Part shown: one piece after another, positions 58,401 to 64,000 of the stretch
Layout of the letters: every line of letters begins with the position of its first letter
Numbering within the stretch: the first letter of the stretch is position 1
Source: Gordionus sp. m RMFG-2023
Lineage: Eukaryota; Nematomorpha; Gordioida; Chordodea; Parachordodidae
Length of the DNA: 64,000 bases
Assembly (NCBI RefSeq): GCF_954871325.1
Contig: NC_088776.1
Coordinates: 31,110,508-31,174,507, forward strand
Reading direction: 5' to 3'
The notes under the pieces: generated by a model
Seen by the model: only the letters and a program-made list of their open reading frames with translations
What the model was told of the DNA's origin: nothing
The model's database searches: none
Translations under genes and position numbers: made by a program

Positions 58401-59043
58401 TCATCTTTAGAAACTTCTGTCCTCCACTGAGGAACAAATACAGTAACGTCTTTATGACCCCTGCAAGTAAACCAATTTACGCATATCTCGATACCTTTAC
58501 ATGAGAATACTCTTTTGTTGCCGTGACTATTATGTGTATAATAAGTAATAAATATAGGTTAAAAAATATTATTTGATGCAAAAATATTTTTTGCTTAATT
58601 TATTTCTTTTCTTACCTTATCTATGCAATAATTTATAAAATGATTTACTTCATAGCGACGTTACTTCCGTCAATTATGATGTGCCTTAATTCGGACTTCG
58701 ATTTATCATATCCAGTTTTAAGTGATTCCGTTAATTGGTTATAAAAATCGCTAGACTGGGGATTTGGAGATGTATTTTTAAGGATATGTAAAGCATCGTT
58801 ATAAAAATTATTCTTTGGAGATTTTTGAAAAGTAGAGATATTTTGGTGTTCAGATTCTTCCCATATTTGGCGTTTACTGGGAAGATGATCCAAATCATAT
58901 ATAGAAATAAGTGATTCCTGGGATTTTTGGTTATCTTTTGTTAATGATTCAGGGTCAATATCATTCATCATAACTGATTGTGTCAATGAAACGAGTTGAT
59001 CTCTATTGATTCGGGTAGCTAGCATATCACGGTGATGATATAA
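43471..59043 (-). CDS. ZC3H12: Regnase/ZC3H12-type endoribonuclease (8 exons)
   Basis: Minus-strand exons 59043-58649 (first Met at 59025), 58526-58387, 54735-54552, 48011-47874, 47725-47583, 47101-46964, 46781-45981 and 43754-43471 join in phase into about 734 residues. The PIN/NYN nuclease has IIIDGSNVAM (D119), HGNKRVFSCKGIE, CRGHKDVTVFVPQW, LVFTPSRK, CYDDR (D232, D233) and DGIIVSNDNYRDL (D251, D255): all acids known to bind Mg in Regnase-1 are kept. Next come FMPPDDPLGRNGPNIDDF and a CCCH finger C325-x5-C331-x5-C337-x3-H341. The last exon ends with a helical block (LYYHLSSLFPEHQVRYVMKL) like the C-terminal domain of human ZC3H12 proteins. Regnases cleave stem-loops in mRNA 3' UTRs. Oddities: a 31-residue acidic insert (about 195-225) before KRIICYDD. 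The N-terminal ubiquitin-associated-like domain was not found, so upstream exon(s) may exist. Exon 7 read through would stop at 45886, a possible alternative end. The donor of exon 2 (GTTTTT) is weak. Confidence 0.9.
44508..44714. mobile_element. hAT-type MITE, copy 3
   Basis: Ends TAGTGTTGTTAAAC (44508) and GTTTAACAACACTT (44714) match copies 1 and 2; the interior is diverged and 16 bases shorter. Flanks do not show a clean duplication. It lies in the last intron of the Regnase gene. Confidence 0.75.
45035..45065. repeat. Isolated MULE-end motif
   Basis: AATCACGGAATAATTCCCCG and GGAAAAATATTCCC match the MULE terminal unit. Probably the tip of a decayed MULE in the last Regnase intron. Confidence 0.4.
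45585..45660 (+). repeat. Tandem repeat, unit about 35 bases, two copies
   Basis: GTAATAAAATATATTGTGCA followed by AAAATTTCGGAAAAA is repeated head to tail and a third copy begins. It is recent, since the copies are identical. Confidence 0.75.
47215..47403. mobile_element. hAT-type MITE, copy 4, left end lost
   Basis: The right end GTCGTTTAGCAACACTA and the paired core (TAATATAATGTAAGCCTC ... AGGCTTACATAATATTATTT) match the family. It sits in Regnase intron 5 (47102-47582), only about 110 bases from exon 6. Confidence 0.55.
48810..50830 (+). mobile_element. Long-TIR DNA transposon, element 2, with 4-base target duplication
   Basis: It begins GGGCCATTCCATGTC and ends GATGTGGAATGGCCC, with CTAA on both sides (48806-48809 and 50831-50834). 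Inverted repeats run about 500 bases (48810-49345, 50325-50830). The interior encodes an N-terminal transposase fragment. A related empty copy of the insertion site is present at 53835-53998 and carries a single CTAA, which confirms the duplication. Same family as element 1. It lies in Regnase intron 3. Confidence 0.9.
49671..50200 (+). pseudogene. Transposase relic of long-TIR element 2, N-terminal part
   Basis: Plus-strand frames give MDLESAKTYILCADQLKFYS, then WMTQKNLPFNLDILICFSCR, QKLANIP, NISLQSNGESLIKRKR and EKFDEILDILK. This is the start of the same transposase family whose C-terminal half sits in element 1 (cysteine-rich head, LSL.GESP.K.R, then the ..QLK.K region). Frame changes and stops occur between blocks and the C-terminal half is missing. 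Confidence 0.55.
51060..51128 (+). repeat. tRNA-like SINE head or tRNA pseudogene
   Basis: Contains RNA polymerase III boxes: A-box-like TGGTCTAATCGG (51072-51083) and a perfect B-box GGTTCGAATCC (51110-51120), spaced as in a tRNA. The acceptor and T-stems do not pair well (GCCTGTG against CAAACAT), so it is not a working tRNA. It is followed by a T run and a non-tRNA body (CCATTGGGATGGGCATTAAC) up to about 51250. A SINE is the better reading. Confidence 0.45.
51870..52060. mobile_element. GC-patterned element, copy in Regnase intron 3
   Basis: AGACCTGTAGGTACCATTTG opens a run of GCCCGCCCTGAA, GGCCCGGTCTGG, CAGCCCGACCTGGG and GCCCACCCCGGG words with T-rich spacers, as in the element at 37905-38245 but more worn. 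Confidence 0.45.
52090..52800 (-). mobile_element. Reverse-transcriptase element relic, third copy
   Basis: Minus-strand translation gives RLLAKIIAMG, GFGVKGEGKIASHA, PPPNLAIIKVDFKNAFNS and, past it, LYSAHMSYI. The KVDFKNAFNS block is the first catalytic-Asp region of reverse transcriptases of this family (LDFKNAFN). It is an old copy with several breaks, inside Regnase intron 3. Same family as 7975-8670 and 25860-26795. Confidence 0.6.
52268..52393 (+). repeat. Tandem duplication, about 63-base unit, two copies
   Basis: GATAAATCAG(A/G)AATAAGC..TATATGAG and GTGAATCAGAAATTTACCGT occur twice in a row with few changes, within the RT relic. Confidence 0.65.
53170..53785. repeat. Foldback element, arms about 170-180 bases
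   Basis: Left arm words TCTAATATCAAAATAAAGAA, TTCCCAGAATAAAATTTAAA and AACATTACTATTACCATTC reappear inverted in the right arm as GAATGGTGATAGTAATGTT, TTTAAATTTTATTCTGGAAA and TATTCTTTATTTTGATACTA. The short middle has no protein. It lies in Regnase intron 3. Confidence 0.65.
53835..53998. mobile_element. Terminal fragment of a third long-TIR subfamily (related empty site)
   Basis: Its reverse complement reads GGGTCATTCTACG, CACGGTTCGGTTGACACATG, then TTCGTATATAAACTAAGATT and CCTCCTAGCTTTTATACC. The segment either side of CTAA equals the flanks of element 2 (48750-48809 joined to 50831-50935), without the insertion. Confidence 0.7.
54815..55130. mobile_element. Solo terminal repeat of the element 1 type
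   Basis: TCATTCCAAGTCAAAAAAGC, then GCTTACCCCTTTCAATTTCG and TAGCTCATTAGCAATTATAT follow the outer 300 bases of the left repeat of 38421-41245. No partner repeat or transposase is close. It lies in Regnase intron 2, about 80 bases upstream of exon 3. Confidence 0.65.
55740..57330. repeat. Large inverted repeat in Regnase intron 2
   Basis: The left arm (about 55740-56102) and right arm (about 56858-57330) are inverted: GAGGTTGTATAATAATGAGA against GAGGTTGTATAGAGATGAAA (reverse strand), TAGCATCTATAAATAAAGAG against TAGCATCTACAAATAAAAAG, and TGACGATATAATTATGAG against TGACGATATAATTTATGAG. Both arms translate to a similar peptide (AS.NK.K...VKS..RLY..ETS), so they may derive from coding DNA, but I recognise no domain. 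Confidence 0.55.
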
Positions 59044-59112
59044 CTGCAGATTTAGAATATAAATAATAGTGAGAATATAAAATTTAAAAATTATTTGGGA
59101 GTAGCGTTTCAA

Positions 59113-60404
59113 GTTTCAAAAATTTTACCAACAAATATATTATTTTAAACAAATATCTTTTAAATTTAATAAGCTTAATAATTAAATTAGTTAATAAAAT
59201 TTTTTTGCCAAATTATATCAGCAGGATATAATACTTTAAAAAAAATAAAGAAATCAATTTACGTCGAAATCGGACAAATTCGTATTTTTAAACAAAGTAA
59301 ACTATTTTTTATTCAAGGCGAAGGCCATAACTAAAAGTTGTTATTACGTCATTATCGTTAAGTTGTAATAAATAAAATAATTTAAATTAAAATAAAAATA
59401 GATAACACGTCTAATTACTTGATTGTTATAACACGAAGCTTTAAATAAATTATGTTCGTTGATGTTAAACAAATTTATATAGGGTTTCGGTAAAAAAAAA
59501 ATTTAGCAAATCAAAAAAATTTAAGCAAATACAATGAAAACTTAATTATATTATTGAAACTTTTAATAATCTATAGAGTATTTTTAACTTTACTAAACCC
59601 TTATGATTTGATTCAGATGATTCTCAATTCTTTTAAAACAATTACATAGGATAATGATATAAAAAATAAAAACAATAATAATGTAATAGATATTATTTAG
59701 AAAGCCAAGTTTTATTTTCCGTCAAAATTAGATCCTGTTTATTATAATAACATAAAATTTATATAAAAAAAATTAAAAAAGGCAAAAATAATAAACAATA
59801 AAAATTTGTATAAATAAAACTTATAATCAAAAATATATCTCTTGGAGAAATACAAGAGCACAATTTAAATTTCGAATTTTACTAAGGCTGATGTAGTTGA
59901 TCCTTTCAATCCATTCATATTTTTGTTTTTCCTAGAATTAGTGCTTTCAAAATATGGCAAAAACTTTATGCTTAAGATTGCTGAAAATATAAATCGTAAT
60001 TCCATTTTAATTATCTTACTTTTATATCTATTAAACATAAAAGGACCAATAATATCTATAAATATTGTAGAAACATAAGATTCAATAATATCTTAAATCG
60101 AGAAAAATGAAACTAATGTATTAAGGCGTAATTGATTTTAGAATGGCAATTTAAAATATGATATATAAGAATCAGCCTAAGGCTTGCCGCTATGGTTTTT
60201 TTTACTTCGCTTAAAAATGAATTATCCATTGAACTAGAAAAACTGATTGATGAATTAATAAAAGTACTAATCAGACATTATATTGGAGCATCTATAGTTG
60301 AGCAGTAACGCGAATATATGCATCTAAAATATTATTATCTATAAGAAAAAATATATACATCATGTCGAGAGGTTTATTAGTTCATCGGGATGCTAATTAG
60401 AGGT
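59113..60404. other. Region upstream of the called Regnase exons; possible exon near 59.9 kb
   Basis: The Regnase promoter and any further 5' exons should be here or beyond. On the minus strand an acceptor TATATTTTCAG at about 59991-59981 is followed by a coding-looking tail (AILSIKFLPYFESTNSRKNK, ending ALVKFEI, stop near 59880). It could be the last exon of an upstream gene on the same strand; unrecognised. Nothing else stands out. Confidence 0.3.
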
Positions 60405-60795
60405 CTGCAAAGCAAAATTTTCAGGCCCGACCCGGTTAGGATTTAATTTTTGCCCGGCATCCAAATTTGTACCCGGTCCGATTTCCAATTTTTTTATTAT
60501 GGTTGCCCGGTCTGGTTTTTAAAATCCAGGAGTATATCATATAGAAAAATAAACAATAATGATGAGGATCTCGGTTTCATGATTTTGTTATTAAAGCAAT
60601 AAACATGAAATTTAGGAAAGGGAAATCGTTTTTATGAATAAATAATCATAATAGCACGTCATTTCAAAATAAAAAATATTTTTTAACAAAATTAGGCTTT
60701 AGAATAAATTCTTTTCTATTCTCTATTAACGTGTAGGGCATCTCTACTTTTTGCCCAGCCGGGCCCATCAGACGTTACCTAACCGGGTTGGGCAT
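60405..60795. mobile_element. GC-patterned element, worn copy
   Basis: Opens AGAGGTCTGCAAAGC, followed by CAGGCCCGACCCGG, GCCCGGCATCC, ACCCGGTCCGATT and GCCCGGTCTGG. A second cluster at 60745-60795 has TTGCCCAGCCGGGCCCATC and ACCGGGTTGGGCATTACTCT. Matches the pattern of 37905-38245. Confidence 0.45.
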
Positions 60796-61626
60796 TACTC
60801 TAATGTCTATAGAGAAAAATTATTGGCTAAGTGAAAACTTTGAGTCCTTTCAAAAGCAAATACAAAATCGATTAATTAAAATCGGGGTTTGGAATATGTC
60901 AGATTTAGAAAAATGGGAAAGCTAGATTTTGGAAAACATTACTAATGATAGATATGGAATATTGAGAAAGTTATGATCTCCAGAACGCGAGATTATTAAT
61001 ATTAATGAAAATGTTATGGAATGGAATGGACCATTTTTTATTTTAAAGAAGTTGAACGGAATGTTAAAAAAAATGCACTAGTTCCGAGTTTCTCAAAACA
61101 TTTTATTTCGTAATATTATTTATATTTAAAATTTTATATAATTAACTATATATAATAAATCAGAATATATTATGGTTGGTAGATTTAAAATCTGCCCGAT
61201 TTTTAAAAAATAAATGATTTAAAACAATATTTTAAACTTTTTATTTGATTTATTAAATTCTAAGCTACATATTAACGAATCCTATTTTAAAAATAATGAA
61301 CCTAATTATGTTAGCGTTTATAAAAAATGTGCCGCCCCCCACTACGAAGTGCCCCTTTAAACAAAAGGATATAGTTATGACCTTAGTTGAGATATTAGCA
61401 TTATTTGTTCTAAATGGCAATTTAAATTTTAAAAAATTAGGATTTTTGCCAAGTCTAGCAATATATTACAGTTACATATAAGGCCTCAATATTTTATTAT
61501 AAATTTATATATATCTAAAAAGTAGCGATAGTTGTAGCATGCTATTTTTTTTAGAAAATGTAACAATCTTACGAAAGAGATAGTGCATATTTTTTTAAAT
61601 AGCATTAATTGGTTTTGTCAATGTGG
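60796..61626. other. Gene-free stretch
   Basis: A plus-strand segment at about 60838-61005 reads ENFESFQKQIQNRLIKIGVW and DLEKWES with stops, perhaps a relic of an unknown mobile protein. No other structure seen. Confidence 0.3.
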
Positions 61627-61800
61627 GAAATTCCATGTCAAATTGATCATGATTCAGCCAACCTCTTTTAAAATTATGACATATTTCTGGAATTATTATG
61701 ATAGGTTAAAAAAAAGAGAAAGCCTTTTATTTTAGCTAGCATGCACACCTGGTCCCCGAGATATAGGGCCTTTGTGCGAAAAATAATGAGTCTCGAAAAA
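61627..61800. mobile_element. Solo terminal repeat of the element 2 type
   Basis: AAATTCCATGTCAAATTGAT, AGCCAACCTCTTTTAAAATT, TTTCTGGAATTATTATGATA and CACACCTGGTCCCCGAGATA follow the first 170 bases of 48810-50830. Confidence 0.7.
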
Positions 61801-62027
61801 CACTATTAAAAACACTCCCAGCCTTCATATATTTAGATTGGATAAAACACCTTTTTCCTTGACCAATTTTCCTGCTATGAGCCATGAAGTGTCTACATGG
61901 CCGGGGTAGGTAGGAGACAAATGTTTCCAAAATGTATTGGCATTTTGAGCTGTAGGTATAGATTTTTTGGGGCAGATATTTTTTTTGAGAGAGTAGGAAT
62001 TATTTTATTTTTATTTTTTTGGGGGTC

Positions 62028-62051
62028 GGGGGGGGGGGGGGGGGGGGGGGG
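62028..62051 (+). repeat. 24-base G homopolymer
   Basis: Uninterrupted run of G in a 75-80 percent AT context. The true length may differ, because such runs are unstable and hard to sequence. Confidence 0.8.
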
Positions 62052-62160
62052 TAGTTTTTAACTTGATTTATATTCTTTTAAAATTCAATAATTGATACTA
62101 TTGATCTGTATATTAACAATTAATAAAAAACTATGAATTTTTTTCGTTTTAAATTTTAAG

Positions 62161-63255
62161 TAGTGCTGTAAACGTTACTACAAAAAAGAAACGCGTTACC
62201 GTTACTCGTTATATCTGAAAAATGGAACGCGTTACCGTTACTCGTTTTACAAAAGGAACACGCGTTACCGACTTCTCAAAAAAGTAACGGGCTACTCGTT
62301 ACTTAAAAAAATTAAATGTTATATATAATGCAAAAAAATATTTATTTATTTCGGACAATATATAATAAAATAAAACTATACAAAAAGAACATATAAGATA
62401 AGATCTTTTTATAATAAAATTTTCATAAATAATTATAATATGAATAAAATTATACAAAAATAATATATTATAAGATAACATCTTTATGTAACAATTTTTT
62501 ATTTATTTTTAACAATTGATTTTCAAAATTTTGATCAGATAAACATGAGCGCTTAGTACTGGCACAGAGGATGGGAGAGTGGTGTTATATTTAATAAACA
62601 ACATTTCAATTCGGGGAATTTATTAAAAATATTTAAGGAAATATTTTTATTTTGAAAAAAGCTTGAAAGATCATCTTCACAGAGATCTTCATTCATTTCC
62701 TCATCAAAAATTTTTTTATCATTATCTGAAAATATTCTAGTGTGTGTGTTGAATAAAGGAATCAAGCCTGTTCTTTCTTTATCAAATTGGGGCCAGGGAA
62801 GGGTTAAATCTTCTTCATCTGAAGAAGTAAGTCCTATGGACCTAATATTCTTTTAAAATAAAATATAAATTAATTAATAATATCATTATATTTACTCTGA
62901 ATTTTGATTGAATATTAATTTCGACTGATAATTTAACAACGAGAATTTAGAAAAAAAAGTTGGAAGTGGTTGATATGAATTAAAACTCGGCTTAAATTAT
63001 TAATATTAAGAATTAAAAAATAAATAAAAGTAATTTTATAATACAATAAAATATGTTTTACTTTTTATTGATATTTTTTAAGAAAAAATATCAAATAACG
63101 AGTAAAGTAACGTTTTGCGTTACCGTTACTCAAAAATAGAAACGCGTTACCGTTACTCATTACCTTTAGATGAAGGTAACAAATGGCGTTCCTTTTCATC
63201 AAAAAAGTAACGTCGTTAGTAACGGCGTTACTTTTGACGTTACTTCACAGCACTA
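62161..63255. mobile_element. Non-autonomous hAT, 1.1 kb
   Basis: Ends TAGTGCTGTAAACGTTAC and GTAACGTC-type right end ...ACTTCACAGCACTA are inverted. The 8-base duplication ATTTTAAG is perfect (62153-62160, 63256-63263). Subterminal regions on both sides carry repeated AACGCGTTACCGTTACTC words, likely transposase-binding sites. The minus-strand frame 62765-62553 (PLFNTHTRIFSDNDKKIF...) shows no recognised transposase domain. A worn relative lies at 34775-35460. Confidence 0.9.
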
Positions 63256-63659
63256 ATTTTAAGCCATCTTATTAATTATTTTACCATAATATATTAAAAT
63301 TTCACATGAAGTATAGAGGTTAACATATGATTAATTTCAGTAAGAATATAATAAATCATTTAAAATTTTGACAATATTATTAAAAATAAGATTTTCGATA
63401 GGTTAACAAATTTTAACTATTCTTTATTTAATAATTAGCAAACATCCAAGATTTCAATATATTTTCTTCTCATTCAATGATCAATCCCATGGAATGGCCC
63501 AAACAGCTTTTCAATTGCTTATTGATTATTAGAAAGAATTAGAGATTTAATTGTTTTTCTAGCCTAAATAGGCCTGAAAGGATGTAAATAAAATTTTGTT
63601 GTGAGATTAATAGTAGCTTATTATAAGATTCTTTTTATTAGTATCACTATAGCATCGTG

Positions 63660-63841
63660 GTTTGGTGAATATCTCGGTCATAGATTGCGGAATTATTTTA
63701 GGAGGATAGGGGTGCATTTTACAAGGGGGTTTGTCTACATCAAATTTTCTGCTATGTGGACGCTGTTGCCATGAATTCAGTCGTAGAAAAATTTTCTTAT
63801 TTTTAGGGTCCAAAAATTTAGTAAAACCGTCAATATCTGAT
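63660..63841 (-). CDS. Probable internal coding exon, unrecognised gene
   Basis: Minus strand: acceptor AAAAAAATCAG|AT (about 63842) opens a frame reading DIDGFTKFLDPKNKKIFLRL, NSWQQRPHSRKFDVDKPPCK and MHPYPPKIIPQSMTEIFTKP, then a donor-like CTATA|GTGATA. Amino-acid composition is protein-like, with Pro, Trp, Cys and His unlike random AT DNA. The same strand as Regnase raises the chance that it is an upstream Regnase exon, but nothing in it resembles the known Regnase N-terminus. It could equally belong to a neighbouring gene that continues past the window. Confidence 0.4.
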
Positions 63842-63939
63842 TTTTTTCAATTTAATGTGTAGCTTCAAATTATTTTTTAATTGTTTATGATATTACATTG
63901 TTATTATATTTAAAACAGGGATGTGAACCCTTCGACAAA

Positions 63940-64000
63940 AAAAATGAATCCAGGTCCGGGTTTAGGAATAAAATTTGAAAGGACCGGGTCCAGGGTTCGG
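63940..64000 (+). repeat. GC-patterned repeat at the right edge
   Basis: AATCCAGGTCCGGGTTTAGG and GGACCGGGTCCAGGGTTCGG repeat a CCGGGT/TCCAGG word, like the patch at 9345-9415. Cut by the window edge. Confidence 0.4.

Noticed and set aside
59044-59112. Hydrophobic N-terminal extension of Regnase (MKRYSQIIFKFYIL...) that looks like a signal anchor
   Set aside because: A pyrimidine-rich tract and CTGCAG acceptor end at 59044, so this stretch is more likely intron; Regnases are not secreted.

Overview
This is about 64 kb of very AT-rich animal (invertebrate-type) nuclear DNA. Host genes have short exons and GT-AG introns that run from 44 bases to 6.5 kb. The space between and inside the genes is filled with dead transposable elements. 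The mix of hAT, FLYWCH-MULE, long-TIR DNA transposons, LTR elements and reverse-transcriptase relics, together with an FMRFamide-receptor-like GPCR, a Regnase and SPT4, points to a metazoan. The phylum cannot be fixed from the window.

Four host genes are supported. (1) An intronless rhodopsin-class GPCR lies at 17749-18828 (+). (2) An intronless BTB-domain protein with a long proline/lysine tail lies at 23285-24370 (-). (3) SPT4, the transcription elongation factor, is split over four small exons between 34038 and 43011 (+). It is nearly invisible to simple ORF calling, but it reassembles to 118 aa with every splice phase consistent. (4) A Regnase/ZC3H12-type ribonuclease (PIN/NYN domain plus CCCH zinc finger) lies on the minus strand in eight exons, 59043 to 43471. 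All acidic catalytic residues and the zinc-finger ligands are present. SPT4 and Regnase converge tail to tail with 459 bases between their stop codons. A few weaker host exons are flagged near 19.4-20.4 kb, 59.9 kb and 63.7 kb.

Layout. 1-2568: a Ty3/Gypsy-type LTR retrotransposon running off the left edge. 2.6-7.2 kb: a tangle of LTR copies in both orientations, a second gag fragment and a non-coding element with 102-base direct repeats. 8-8.7 kb: a reverse-transcriptase relic, related to two others at 25.9-26.8 and 52.1-52.8 kb. 10399-17048: a hAT element split by a 4.6 kb Mutator-like element; both target duplications can be read. 20536-22551: a hAT with an 8-base duplication, itself carrying a 223-base hAT MITE. 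27.8-29.7 kb: a FLYWCH-MULE relic. 30.6-32 kb: a RICESLEEPER-type hAT relic. 34-59 kb: the SPT4 and Regnase genes, whose introns carry two long-TIR DNA transposons of one family, MITEs, GC-patterned elements and inverted repeats. 62161-63255: a short non-autonomous hAT with an 8-base duplication.

No previously unknown molecular system is demonstrated. The most informative results are the two multi-exon genes rebuilt from short exons and the order of transposon insertions that can be read from nesting, target duplications and one related empty site.
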